Source: Chara braunii (lineage: Eukaryota; Streptophyta; Charophyceae; Charales; Characeae). From it: a DNA stretch of 35,235 nt. Below are positions 1 to 9,335 of this stretch, in pieces. Each line of letters starts with the position of its first letter. Positions within the stretch are counted from its first letter, which is position 1. The stretch covers positions 484,708-519,942 of the forward strand of contig BFEA01000474.1 in assembly GCA_003427395.1 (NCBI GenBank), written 5' to 3'. The notes under the pieces were generated by a model, which saw only the letters and a program-made list of their open reading frames with translations, ran no database searches and was not told where the DNA came from. Both the position numbers and the translations under genes were made by a program.

Positions 1-822
1 ATAAAACGAATTTGAATGGTAATATGACTAGGTCTCTTTCGAGATTACTATGAGACCGGGAGTTCTCCGTTTAATAAGTGAACTGCCCGGTAGTTACAAT
101 TGAAGGGTCATATACAGATTAGTTTGCAGAACAAATTTAAGAAATTTCGGTAGAGAAAAAACGCTCGAAATTTCAAAACGTGAAATTCCGGGAATTTCCA
201 CCGTCAAAATCCGATTTTTAAACGCTAAATCCGTCTTTCAAAATTTCTCCAAGAAGATGAACGAAAAATATTTCCGCGAAAATTTCGGCCCCAACCCTAA
301 TTTTCCGCGTTTCCNCGAAATTTCCGGAATTACGGTTCCAAAACGTTCGAAATTTTCCACCTTGCTTGAAACACCGAAATTTTTTCGTAACCCTAATTCC
401 AATANCGAAATATTACGGAACTACCGTTTCAGAAAACGAAATATCGGATTAAACAGAATGCTGAATTTTTTTTAAAAACGGAGAACCGAAATGAAAATCA
501 GAATGCCGAATTAAACGGACTACTGACTTAACCCTAATTCCGATTTGAAACAGAAATCCGATTTTAATAACATATCGGATGGCATCAATTTCTCAGAACC
601 TGATTTACATGGCATACCGCTTTGAAACAGAATCCTGAAAGACAATCCAGAATGCTGAATCAAACGAAAAGAAAAGAAAAATAACGGTAATGCCGAATAA
701 CAGAATACCGAAAAAAGAAGAAAATTTGCAACTTGAATCTTGATAATAATTCAGCGCCGATTGAGAAGATCGAAGAACTAATCTAACCTAAATCGGGCTT
801 ACCTGGTGAGCAGATTCGTTAT
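1..822 (-). mobile_element. Untranslated leader of a minus-strand LTR retrotransposon (element 0), truncated by window edge
   Basis: No convincing coding frame is present. The stretch is A+T-rich and dominated by imperfect repeats of CGAAAT / GAAATTTCCGG. The same kind of sequence fills the space between primer-binding site and gag in element 1 (9660-9990) and element 2 (20540-20870). It lies immediately inside the primer-binding site at 823-840, so it is read as the 5' leader of an element whose gag-pol lies to the left, outside the window. Two N bases (315, 405) mark weak assembly. Confidence 0.6.
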
Positions 823-840
823 TGGTCTGCTCCGATACCA
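823..840 (-). promoter_or_regulatory. Primer-binding site, initiator-Met tRNA type (element 0)
   Basis: On the minus strand this reads TGGTATCGGAGCAGACCA. It matches the first 12 bases complementary to plant initiator-Met tRNA (TGGTATCAGAGC) with one A-to-G difference. It sits 4 bases inside the LTR end at 845, as expected for the site priming minus-strand DNA synthesis. It fixes the orientation of element 0: LTR on the right, body to the left. Confidence 0.75.
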
Positions 841-1356
841 AAACTGTTGCATACTTGGATGAGTATGGGCAGAACCAAAGATCAACCAATATAGGATGAG
901 CATGTATGCAGCGGAAGTCTGATAAACGAACTGACTCACATAGACTGACTCACATGGACTGACTCACATAGCATCACTCCACACACATACAATCGTGAGA
1001 TGGTGGGTTGTGAGCCATACAAGGACGGTGCTCAGCCCCGTACACAACATACACAGATGAATGGGGGAGGAGAGACGAAAGAGGTGGGGCAGGTAGACAG
1101 CACTGAAAGTCACCGAGATAGAATNTGATAGGTCACCGATATGGTAGTNCAAAATGTCACCCAACAAGATCAAAGTGTCGAGGACAATAGGTCACCAAGG
1201 TCGGAGGTACAGAGTCCAAATGNAACCNNTGTCCGAACGGTGATGCAGCCGAGTATCAGCCCCAACAATCTCCAAGTCTCCAATCAGGTAAGTACCACAG
1301 TCTCATATCACCGAAATCCAACTCTGATCTCTGTCCAACTGGATAGTCTCCAATCT

Positions 1357-1413
1357 GAAGAAGAAGAAGAAGAAGAAGAAGAAGAAGAAGAAGAAGAAGA
1401 AGAAGAAGAAGAA
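1357..1413. repeat. (GAA)n microsatellite, about 19 units
   Basis: An uninterrupted GAA/TTC trinucleotide run inside the LTR of element 0. It gives poly-Glu and poly-Ser/Leu shadow reading frames that are not genes. Confidence 0.97.
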
Positions 1414-1711
1414 GGAGGGAGAGGAGAGAGAGAGAGAGGGGACTGGCGAGGGAGAGGAGGAGAGACCCTCCAAGCTCCCAATACCTCAGGCGGTAGTAAC
1501 CGCCGTGCAAGCTCAGTCGCCCGCTGCTGCGCTATGCTGCGCTCTTGCTTCAGCCCCTGCGCTAAGTTTAGCGCATCAAAACAGTGCACTAGCACTGACC
1601 ATGCCGTGCCGGTAGAGTTCCGGTAGGCCGATCCCACTACTGAGGCGGATACCGGTACTTATACCGGTGGGCAGTGGTCTGGCNTCAATGCTGCGAGGCC
1701 CGGCCAGACCC

Positions 1712-1735
1712 TGAACCGTCCAGATGGACGGTTCA
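1712..1735. repeat. Perfect palindrome, 11-bp arms, 2-base loop
   Basis: TGAACCGTCCA is followed by GA and then its exact reverse complement. It lies in the U3-side half of the LTR (upstream of the minus-strand TATA box). It could be a cruciform or hairpin, or a dimeric protein-binding site. Confidence 0.85.
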
Positions 1736-1772
1736 NCCTCAATCGGCGGGCGGCAGCTTCAAGAGCGCCGCN

Positions 1773-1800
1773 AGGCCCAAACGAAGTGTCGTTTGGGCCT
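1773..1800. repeat. Perfect palindrome, 12-bp arms, 4-base loop
   Basis: AGGCCCAAACGA, loop AGTG, then the exact reverse complement. It is the second palindrome in the same LTR. The arms contain GGCCCA, a motif known in plant promoters (site II / UP1 type). Confidence 0.88.
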
Positions 1801-1932
1801 ACCCGATGGGTGATAGTCCAAAATCAGGCCTTTAGGGCCTGTAAACCCCAAAGGTCGGGCCTTTAGGCCCTGGTGTGTCCCTCCGGCCCTAAGTCGGGTC
1901 CGGTAGGACCCGTGTGAGTCGAAGATGTAACA

Positions 1933-2463
1933 CAGGCCCCTCGCTCCACGGGACCCGACCCTTCTACTCCCACTTCTTCCTCCACCGCGACAGTCGGGCC
2001 CCCCTCCACCTGAACACTATCCCCCTGTCTCTCGCAATCCAACCCTAAACCCCTGGATAAACCCTGCTACAACCTTGCAACCCCGCTCTACACACACCCT
2101 TGAACCCAGTCCACCCTCCCCTTGACCCTCATTCCTGATGTCTGGTCTGCCCTTGCCCTCTCGCCTAGCTTTGTCCCATTTGTCCTCTCCACTACCTTGT
2201 CTCTCTTGTCCAATGCTTGTGAACCTGTGTGACGCCGGCGATAAAGGATCTAATGGCTCGCTCACGAGGACGATGGTCTGCTGCGTCACTGTTCATGGAG
2301 ATTACGCAGCTGGTTTGGCCACCATGCTGTTTCATCGCCCGGCATCCCGACTCGCAGACTTACTGGAGCAGCAACTTGTGACATGGATCTTTGCATCAGT
2401 CTGCGACCTCCTTGCTTCCAGATCAGACCTCATTGCAGTTTGTGTACCGGACGCACCCTAGCA
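1933..2463. other. Gene-less C/T-rich stretch
   Basis: No splice-bounded or conserved coding frame is recognised. A 107-residue open frame at 2138-2461 (+) has no family resemblance and unremarkable composition. Short telo-box-like AACCCTAAACCC occurs near 2041. It may be the inside of an unrecognised non-autonomous element, since a polypurine tract and LTR-like block follow at 3238. Confidence 0.4.
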
Positions 2464-2531
2464 CTTGGACTTTGACACTTGAACTACTACTACGCTTCTT
2501 GGACTTTGACACTTGAACTACTACTACGCTT
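2464..2531. repeat. 34-bp tandem duplication
   Basis: Two identical 34-bp units beginning CTTGGACTTTGACACTTGAA stand head to tail, followed by the first 9 bases of a third. The identity suggests recent slippage. Confidence 0.9.
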
Positions 2532-2738
2532 CTTGGACTTCTACCTGTCGCAGCCGCTTAAGACCGCTTCTACCACCTACTCCAAAGACCTGATCAAGAC
2601 TGGTGCACACCCCCTTTCAAGACACTTGGACACTTTGTTCCTACATGAGATTCTGCTTCCGACTCCTTCGGACACACCAGCCCTTGCATCCTGAACAAAC
2701 ATTTTCATTTTTATTTTTCCTGACTTCGACAACCGTGT

Positions 2739-3075
2739 AGAACATCATTAGCAAATCCCTGTTTCCCTAACCATTGTTCCCCGTACCCACTAGAACATCA
2801 ATAGACATCCCCTGCTCCCCTGACCATTGTTTCCCTTACCCACTACAACATCAATAGAAATACCCTATTTTCCTAAACACCGTTTCCCTTACCCAGTAGA
2901 ACATCAATAGAAGTTCCCTGTTCCCTGAACTTTGTTCCCCCTTAACCTATAGCAAACCATGCAGTCCCCTTAGTTCATCAGTAGGACTACCCTGCTCCCT
3001 GCCATCCCTTGAGTTCATTTGTAGGACTACCCTGTTCCCTGCAACCCCCCCTAGTTCATCAGTAGGACAACTCTG
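2739..3075. repeat. Tandem minisatellite, 53-bp then about 40-bp units
   Basis: Units starting AGAACATCAATAG occur at 2739, 2792, 2845 and 2898, an exact 53-bp period with diverged sequence. Each holds an AGAACATC..TAG head and a TTCCCTTACCCA tail. From about 2965 the array passes into three roughly 40-bp units headed TAGTTCATCAGTAGGACTA. No coding content. Confidence 0.85.
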
Positions 3076-3237
3076 TTCACCGGTACCAAACCCTGTTCCC
3101 TCTTACTCCCGCAGCCCATGCCACCCACATTATACCCCTCTTCCCTTTCGACTTGTTTACCAGTGACCGGCCCCGTCTCGTCCTTCACAGATTTCAACAT
3201 TGCTTCATGATTTTTGGCAGTCGGGACGTTGCCTTCT

Positions 3238-3252
3238 AGAGGGAGGGGATAG
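3238..3252 (+). promoter_or_regulatory. Polypurine-tract-like sequence before LTR-like block
   Basis: AGAGGGAGGGGATAG directly precedes TGTTACGG. This is the typical arrangement of a plus-strand polypurine tract priming second-strand DNA at a 3' LTR. Just upstream a short plus-strand frame reads ..LLEGGDSVTD, which resembles the way many chromovirus polyproteins end. It argues for a plus-strand element to the left, but no pol is seen there. Confidence 0.45.
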
Positions 3253-3677
3253 TGTTACGGACTCCGCCAGGGCTCGATCCCTGGTCTATCTTTTTGTTGT
3301 TTCGGTTGCATCCCGTTTTCGGCCTGGCACCCTTTTTCCAAACCCCTCCTTTGGTATCGTAGGATTTTGGACAACTGGCGCCATGCTGCAATTCGGGCGC
3401 CACTTTCAAATACTGCATTTTTCAGTTCTGCCCTCGGGGCCTTTGCGAAAATGCCCCTGGTACCGTACGTGTCACCGGTACTTATACTGGCTCCCCGTAC
3501 GGTACGGGGACCAGTCTCGTACCAATTTCCTGTTGTGCTCATATTCAGTGTGACTTGCTTCGACATGGTGTTCGGAAATCCAAGACTTTGACTTTGTGAC
3601 TTTGCCACTTCGTGTTTGCATCCGTCGAGTCGTGTCGAGTCTGCGTCGAGTTGAGTGAGTGTGTGCGTGTGCTCGCA
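3253..3677. mobile_element. LTR-like block of about 425 bp, orientation unresolved
   Basis: Starts TGTTACGG and ends GCTCGCA. It is bordered on the left by a plus-strand purine tract and on the right by a minus-strand purine tract (3678-3696). It contains CCGGTACTTATAC, whose complement TATAAGTACCGG matches the TATA region of the LTR of element 0, favouring minus orientation and a role as 3' LTR of element 1. It does not resemble the LTR joined to the other end of element 1 (10189-12017). It could equally be the 3' LTR of a lost plus-strand element. Confidence 0.45.
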
Positions 3678-3696
3678 CTCTCTCCCTCTCTCTCCC
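3678..3696 (-). promoter_or_regulatory. Candidate polypurine tract of element 1
   Basis: On the minus strand this reads GGGAGAGAGAGGGAGAGAG. It lies 21 bases past the stop of the element 1 reading frame and directly before a TG dinucleotide. In element 2 the corresponding tract is AAGGAGGGGGGGG. Confidence 0.45.
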
Positions 3697-3717
3697 AGCC
3701 TCGTTGCCTCAGCCCCG

Positions 3718-4490
3718 TCACAGAGGGACCAAAGTCCAGGTAGGAGGAGCAGGTCGTGAAGCTCCCTTAGCTAACCCGTAGTGAGCGTAGATCAGCGGTG
3801 TGGATGCTTTCAAATCTGCTCCTGAAATCCATCGAGTATCGTCGGGATTGCATGCTTTGAAGGTAACTTTGTACTGTCGAGGCTTGCTGCCGTACGTGCG
3901 ATCCGTGATGACGCGCTCAACTTCCTGATGACCATCCATAGATGGAGGATCTTGCGATCGTCGGTGCGGGAAGTCGTCGCTCTTAGCTGGTGTATACGTT
4001 GCCAGCTTCGAGGCATGAAAGACTGGATGGACCGTCGGATGGGGGGGGATGTTGATAACAAATGAGGGGCCATCGGGCTCATCGCCCGCGACAGATGTTA
4101 TGGGCCATGGTCCAAACCACTTGGGAAGCAGTTTGTGCGAAACATCCTGCTCGAGCGCAAACTCTTCCACGAAGGTGCACACCAGATCACCGACGCGGAT
4201 GGGACATGGCACGCGACGTCTGTTGGCTTGTTGCTGCATGCAGACTTGAGTCTTTTGCATGTTCGCGCGGGCTTGAGCCAACAATTCCCTGTACTTCCGG
4301 ACGGAAGTGGGGGAGCAAGTAGCGTCTATGTCGGCTGTTCGTGGGAGGAGAAGATCAGCGAAGATACGGCCTTTCCGGCCACCGTGGTGCAACTCGAATG
4401 GAGTCACGCCGATCGCCGAATGCAAAGAAGTGTTGCAGACGAACTCGATGTCAGGGAGGCAGTCAACCCAATCCTTTGACCCGGACAAAT
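3718..4490 (-). pseudogene. Integrase C-terminal region plus chromodomain (element 1)
   Basis: An open frame runs from SGSKDWVDCLPDIEF to the stop at 3718. It holds the end of the integrase core, the GPY/F-type region (LLPKWFGPWPI, then FHASKLATY at about 4000-4120) and, at about 3785-3950, a chromodomain: EVERVI, then QYKVTFKACNPDDTRWISG. Chromodomains in this position bind methylated histone H3 and are thought to steer integration into heterochromatin. Here the domain looks unbroken, unlike in element 2, where a TAG interrupts it. The frame is shifted relative to the catalytic core upstream, so the part cannot be made from a single polyprotein. Confidence 0.85.
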
Positions 4491-4963
4491 GAGCGTACGA
4501 AGCATCATTTGAGCAGTTTGATGTGCCCGCTCCGTTTGCCCGTCCGTTTGTGGATGCCGAACCGAACTTGGTTTCATCTTGGTGCCGGATTCCTGCATGA
4601 GAGAAGTCCAGAATGCCGACATGAAACGAGTGTCGCGGTCGATGATGATGTCTTCCGGTATGCCGTGGCTGCAAACCAGCCGGTGTGCAAGAGGCGCGCA
4701 AGTTCGGGAGCTGTGGCGTAGTACTTGCAAGGGAGAAATCGCGAATACTTACTTAAACGGTCAACGACCGTGAGAATGCCGCCGTGCCCGAGGCGGTTAC
4801 GGGGAAACGGACCGGTGACGTCCATGGCAATGGAGAGGCCGGGTTCTCGTGGGATAGGCATCGGGCGCAACTCGCTGTAGGGATTGCGGTTGCAGGGCTT
4901 GCTTCGTCAGCAAACTTCGCAAGAGTCGCGATACCGAGTGACATCGGTAATGAGGTTGGGTCA
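4490..4963 (-). pseudogene. Integrase catalytic core, frameshifted (element 1)
   Basis: The DDE core is recognisable in two frames. SIAMDVTGPFPR (first Asp) followed by GGILTVVDRLSKYSRFLPCKY lies at about 4700-4850. DRDTRFMSAFW (second Asp) and the QTDGQTERAHQ stretch with the catalytic Glu lie at about 4520-4640 in another frame. A frameshift near 4700 separates them, and a second near 4490 leads to the C-terminal block. A TGA at 4907-4909 interrupts the zinc-binding region just upstream. The catalytic residues remain but the reading frame is lost. Confidence 0.85.
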
Positions 4964-5278
4964 TCAGAATCGTTGTCGAAGTCGTGCAATAGTGCGATTG
5001 ACTCCGAAATGGCCGACAAATCGCGAGTCATGGTATTCACCGAGAAGGCGAGTCCGAAGCCGACGGTCTCGTGGGACACACAATAAGTCCTCGCCTCTCG
5101 AGTGGAGGAGCAAGTACCCGTCGACGATGCGATAGTGGCTGGCCGGCGGGTGATCCGAAGATAGCTGTGCATACAACGTGGCGAAATCCGGATCGGACTC
5201 ATAGCCCTGGATGAAGTGTCGTTGGAGTTCCCTGTCGAATGCGAAGGCATGATGTGTCATAGCGCAAAGATCGGGTCG
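4961..5278 (-). pseudogene. Integrase N-terminal (zinc-binding) region (element 1)
   Basis: Open frame with HYRIVDGYLLLHSRGEDLLC and GHFGVNRTIARLRQRF, the H2C2 integrase zinc-binding segment of gypsy elements. It ends in two consecutive TGA codons at 4961-4966, exactly where element 2 keeps two Trp codons (RFWWP). Both are therefore TGG-to-TGA changes. Another TGA (5279-5281) separates it from RNase H, at the position of a Gln in element 2 (DALSQRPD). Confidence 0.88.
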
Positions 5279-6634
5279 TCACGAGAGTGCATCTGCTGCG
5301 CGATTGGAGAGGCCGGCGAGATGTTTTGATGTGAAGTCAACTCGGTCGATGAAGTACATCCATCGTCCGATCATGCTGCTCACCGTATCCTGCGTCTTGT
5401 AGTAGATCAATGGGTTGTTGTCCGTGACCCATGTGAACCTACGACGCCCAAGGAGGAAGTGTTGCCATCGCTTGAGAGCCATCGCGAATGCGAGCAGCTC
5501 CCTCTTCCTTGCATCATCAAGTGAATTGATGGGAAGCACTTTGTGGCTGAAATGCTCCACGGGGTGCTTGTCGTCGTCGTAGTGTTGCTCCAAGACTGCC
5601 CCAATGCCATAGCCGGAAGCGTCAGTTGTCACTCTCGTTGCCAGGGTGGGGTCGTAGATGCTAAGGACGGGTGCCATGAGCATGGCCGTCTTGAGTGCTT
5701 GGAATGACCGACGTGCGTCGTCATCAAAACCGAATGGCACCTTTGGCGATTGTAATCTCGTCATAGGTGCGCTAATCCTTGAGTACCTAATGATGAAGCG
5801 TTGATAGGAGCTCACCAACCCCATGAATGAGCGAACGTTCGTGGTGTTGGTGGGTTCGGGCCATACACGGATGACCTCGATCTTGTCCGCAAGCGGGCGG
5901 ATGCCTTGCGACGTCACATAATGTCCCAAGTACTCCAACTCTTGCCGCGCGAATTCACATTTGTCGCGGTTGGCTTTGTACTTGGCTTGTCGTAGCTGCT
6001 CCAAAACGGTGTGCAGGTGTTCCACATGCTCATCCAAACTCCGACTATACACCAAGATGTCGTCGAGGTAGATGAGTACGAATCTATCCAGTATGTGTCG
6101 GAACTCCGTTGTCATAGCCGCTTGGAATGTGGCCGGGGCATTCGTAAGGCCAAAAGGCATAACCAGCCATTCGAAATGCCCATATCGCGTCTTAAACCCG
6201 GTCTTGTAGCGGTCCTCCTGCCAGATCTTGAGTTGGTTATATGTCGATTTGAGGTCAAGCTTGTAGAAGAACTTGGCGCCGCCCAGCTGTTCGAGGAGGT
6301 TGTCGATGCGCTGAAGAGGGTCGGCGTTCATGACGGTCTGCGCGTTGAGCTTGCGATAATCGATGCACAACCACAAATCCTTCTTCTTCTTCCGGACAAA
6401 GAGAACGGGGGCACCGTATGACGAAGAGCTAGGCCGAATCCAGCCTTTCTCGAGAAGGTCGTCAAGTTGTGCCCGTAGCACACTTAACTCTTCCTCGCTC
6501 ATGCGGTAGATGCAACCACGCAAAGGTATGGCCCCGGCCTCGAGGGTGATCTCGTGGCGGATGGGCCGATCTGGTACTACTCCGTGCGGGGCTTCGAACA
6601 CGTCGCGTAGGCGTCGAGAAGCTCGGTGATGCAT
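5279..6634 (-). CDS. pol: Reverse transcriptase-RNase H of element 1, unbroken frame
   Basis: A 451-residue open frame with the complete core of a Ty3/gypsy polymerase. It copies element RNA into DNA and degrades the RNA strand inside virus-like particles. Recognisable parts: GWIRPSSSSYGAPVLFV (about 65-80), DYRKLNAQT (92-100), KLDLKSTYNQ (125-134), MPFGLTNAPATF (159-170), the catalytic YLDD (189-192), then RNase H from TDASGYGIG (337) with the acidic residues of KRELLAF and WVTDNNPL. The frame ends at TGA 5279, right after the RNase H end (AADALS). The first codons come after a 1-base deletion in the duplicated linker near 6604, so the listed start is only the first ATG in frame. It is the best preserved enzyme in the window. 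Confidence 0.92.
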   Translation of the reverse strand: MHHRASRRLRDVFEAPHGVVPDRPIRHEITLEAGAIPLRGCIYRMSEEELSVLRAQLDDLLEKGWIRPSSSSYGAPVLFVRKKKKDLWLCIDYRKLNAQTVMNADPLQRIDNLLEQLGGAKFFYKLDLKSTYNQLKIWQEDRYKTGFKTRYGHFEWLVMPFGLTNAPATFQAAMTTEFRHILDRFVLIYLDDILVYSRSLDEHVEHLHTVLEQLRQAKYKANRDKCEFARQELEYLGHYVTSQGIRPLADKIEVIRVWPEPTNTTNVRSFMGLVSSYQRFIIRYSRISAPMTRLQSPKVPFGFDDDARRSFQALKTAMLMAPVLSIYDPTLATRVTTDASGYGIGAVLEQHYDDDKHPVEHFSHKVLPINSLDDARKRELLAFAMALKRWQHFLLGRRRFTWVTDNNPLIYYKTQDTVSSMIGRWMYFIDRVDFTSKHLAGLSNRAADALS

Positions 6635-7010
6635 GGGTCTGGTGATGAGTCCATCGATGGAATGTCATGGGGCGGGGGGGCGTGGAGAAAACACCCCCCT
6701 CATCTCCTCGATGTCATCCCTGATGATGGAAGCTCGAATGCTTGCGGAGGACACCACGTGGCATGCGGAGGTACGACCCCAGCCTCGAGGGTGATCTCGT
6801 GGCGGATGGGCCGATCCGGTACTACTCCGTGCGGGGATTCAAACACGTCGTCGTAGGCGTCGAGAAGCTCGGTGATGCGTGGGTCCGGTGATGAGTCCGT
6901 CGATGGAATGTCATGGGGCGGGAGGGCGTGGAAAAAACACCCCCCCATCTCCTCGATGTCATCCCTGCTGATGGAAGCTCGAATGCTTGCGGCGGACACC
7001 ACGTGGCAGC
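6537..7010 (-). repeat. 245-bp tandem duplication inside pol of element 1
   Basis: GCCTCGAGGGTGATCTCGTG begins at 6537 and again at 6782, and near-identical sequence follows for the whole interval. The unit covers the linker between protease and RT (DVFE.PHGVVPDRPIRHEI appears twice, at about 6530-6600 and 6780-6850). Since 245 is not a multiple of three, the duplication breaks the polyprotein. The left unit has also lost one base in the CGTCG(T)CGTAGG stretch. Confidence 0.92.
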
Positions 7011-7019
7011 TGATCGTAG

Positions 7020-7800
7020 GGTAAGGAGGAGGCACCGTGCATGGGACTAGTACTCCATTCCGATCACGAACATGAACGGGGTGGTGGTAGAAGTTCACCG
7101 GGTGATCCTCGCTCCACAGCTATGACATGCCTAAGATCATGTCGAATTGAGTGTCTAAAATGTCGAAGGACACGGCCTAGCTTGCATGCTGGGCGAAGTA
7201 CACGGGGACAGAATCAATGCATCGGTCGATTGACTTGTGCATTTGACTGTCGGCCAACGTGTCTTGCGAGGGCTTCAACTTCCTCCGAACGCATGGCCCA
7301 AGGCCAGCGCGTACCATAAAGTCTTGGCTCATGTAGTTGCGAGTAGCTCAGCAATCGATCAAAGCGCTGCAGGTCGCCGCTCCGATCTGAATGCGTATGT
7401 ACAACAATGGGGCGTCGATGTCGTCGTACCGTTGTGTCTTGAACTCGCGGTCGATCTTCACAACGTAGTCGTGAAGGTCGACAACCTCTACTCCGACGTC
7501 CATCAATTGAGCTGGTACTACAGTGTGCAAGTAATCCTGCAATTGTGCCATGATCACAATGAAATGCGGTTTCGACAATCGACCGGACAGGGGAAGGGGC
7601 ATCCATTGGAAGTCCGCGAACGTCAACGGGTCGAGCTCTTCAAGTCTTGACCATGATGTTGAATCCCCGACGATAGATGGCAGCGAAGCCGCCGAACGTG
7701 CATGCGGTAGATTGTTGCACATGGAGTGGTTGGTCCAACGGTGGGACCAAGTGGACAACATAATCCTCATAAGTGAACCGAGGACTCGTGACATTCGCAT
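7020..7800 (-). pseudogene. Aspartic protease region of element 1
   Basis: The frame at 7348-7800 reads WMPLPLSGRLSK, then YDDIDAPLLYIRIQIGAATC and SALIDC, and is cut by TGA at 7348. The comparable site in element 2 is SALLDSGSSNNFMSQ, so the Gly after the catalytic Asp motif has become a stop (consistent with GGA to TGA). Beyond it, the same frame continues ATRNYMSQDFMVRAGLG. The protease would mature Gag and Pol in the particle. More stops follow towards 7100. Confidence 0.8.
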
Positions 7801-7903
7801 CCTCCCCAGATGTGTAGGAGGCCGCTAGCAAGGTGGCCGAATCTGGCGGAGTGAGAGGTGGAGTCGCCTCACCTCCCGTGCAACTCAGTTTCCCAAGTTG
7901 ATG

Positions 7904-9330
7904 CGAGGCCGAACATTCTTCTTGCCTTGATCCGGGCATTGGGAGGTCTTGTGCTTGGTGCAATTGCACCAATAGCAGCAGGCATACTGGCCGCGTCACT
8001 TGTATTCGGTCTCGGTCAAGTGAAACTTGACCCATGGAGCTGGCTGTCCGTTGCTGGCGGGCGATGTGGTTTTCGCCTTCTCTTTTCCTTAGGAGTTGTT
8101 GTTGCTTCGCGGCTGGACAGCGGCCGCTTGATCTCCCTCACGTGATGCTTGGGTGGCTGCCGGGTCTTCCACAATGTTGTCCGGTTGGACTGCAGCGACA
8201 TGCTGCGAACGTGGACTAATTTTCCTTTTTCCGCATAGGTTGGCTGCCACGCTGACTTCTCGTGTGCACCCGCCCTGTTGGTCTTGATGATCTCCATTGC
8301 CTTATCAATGATTTCGGCGAAGGTCGTATATTGCTCGTGATCACCAAGTGTGAGGCTCAAGGCGGCACATGACCAGTTGTAGAACTCCTGGCGCAGATGC
8401 GAAAATGGCAACTCAAGATCGGGCGTTGCAGCGATCTTTTGCCATTCCGTGAGCCAGTCGTGTGTTGGTGTGTTGCCTTGGGACATGGCGAAGAGGCGGT
8501 TGATGGCGAGTGTCGGGGCGTCGTCCACTCTTCCCAAGAGATCTTCTCATGTAGATCGGCAACCTTGACGCCGTGGATGGTTGCCAGGTGGCTGAGCCAG
8601 ATCTGGCATCCGCCCTTTGAGTTGAGGAACAACGCGCCGATGTACGAGTGCTCGGGGACAAAAAGAATCCGAAGTTGCCTCATAAAGCCCTCCCACCAGG
8701 GGACCGGGTCTTGATGCATATAATCATCGAACTTTTCGATGCGGAATGTCGGCATCTTGTAGTGCTGCGCACTGGTGTTGCCATCCCTGTTGGGCAGCTG
8801 GTGCAGTTGCTGAACCTCAGTCTTCAAGGTGTCCATCTGCTTGCTGATGGTGGCTGTTGCAGCGAAGGTGCTGATGTCGCCGAGCATTGTGACTGCGTGG
8901 TCAACTCGTTCCTCCAATTGGCGGGTAGAGGGTGCACTGCTGGACTCGCCAGCATTTGGTCTTGGTGCAACTTGCTCCAAGTCCTGTACACGGCAATCAA
9001 GTGCCCGTGTAGCATCCTCGTGCTGATCCTTGTGGTTCCGCACCGCCCGTCGGAGATTCTCCAGCTCAGACTGCAGGTTATTACAAGTGTAAACCAACCG
9101 GGTTACGAGTTTGGCGAGAAATTCCTTGTGCTGCTCTTCCGGTGTCGCGTCTTCGTGGTTCTCGGATGGTTCAAAATGCCAGAACTTGAGTTTTTCGATG
9201 CTGGCGGCTTTGTGCCGCTGTAGCAGATCCTGGGCCTCCTTGCGGCGGACCTGGGCATCTGCGTCAGCTTCGGCCTGAAGTCGCTGCTTTTCAGCTACTG
9301 CCGCCGCTTCAGCCTGTAGGTACTTGCACT
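7904..9330 (-). pseudogene. gag: Gag of element 1, broken
   Basis: Upstream half (about 8540-9330): coiled-coil, Ala/Glu/Gln-rich N-terminus, then a capsid-like part with DPVPWWEGFMRQLRILFV and IWLSHLATIHGVKVADLHEK ISWEE. A frameshift near 8540 moves the frame to 8016-8537 (THDWLTEWQKI, then FYNWSCAALSL), the second half of the retrotransposon Gag domain. The zinc knuckle lies in a third frame. The true start is unclear. The region directly upstream is the GTGGCACTG minisatellite. Gag forms the particle and binds the RNA. Confidence 0.82.
7936..7977 (-). other. CCHC zinc knuckle of element 1 Gag
   Basis: On the minus strand it encodes CYWCNCTKHKTSQC, a perfect C-x2-C-x4-H-x4-C knuckle followed by a basic tail. 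A TGA lies about 5 codons upstream in this frame. The corresponding motif in element 2 is at 18631-18672. This nucleic-acid-binding motif packages the genomic RNA. Confidence 0.88.
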
Positions 9331-9335
9331 GATGC

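Larger units (their letters stand above)
845..1932 (-). mobile_element. 5' LTR of element 0
   Basis: Begins TGTTGCATAC and ends GATGTAACA on the plus strand, giving TG..CA ends with partly inverted termini. It is bordered on the left by the primer-binding site. On the minus strand a TATA-like TATAAGTACCGG lies at about 1655-1668, so transcription would run leftwards into the leader. It contains a GAA microsatellite and two strong palindromes. Its right neighbour is not recognisable, and without the partner LTR no target duplication can be tested. Several N bases lie inside. Confidence 0.6.

Noticed and set aside
1141-1626. 161-codon open frame with a long Glu run
   Set aside because: It is created by the (GAA)n microsatellite within an LTR, and the opposite strand gives Ser and Leu runs. 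No family resemblance.
2739-3075. CRISPR-like array
   Set aside because: Units are contiguous and diverged, with no identical repeats separated by unique spacers, and the genome is eukaryotic.
3378-3384. TGGCGCC as a primer-binding site inside the short LTR-like block
   Set aside because: Only 7 bases, not next to an LTR end.
5407-6421. Plus-strand open frames opposite the reverse transcriptase
   Set aside because: Antisense shadows of a well-supported RT-RNase H frame.
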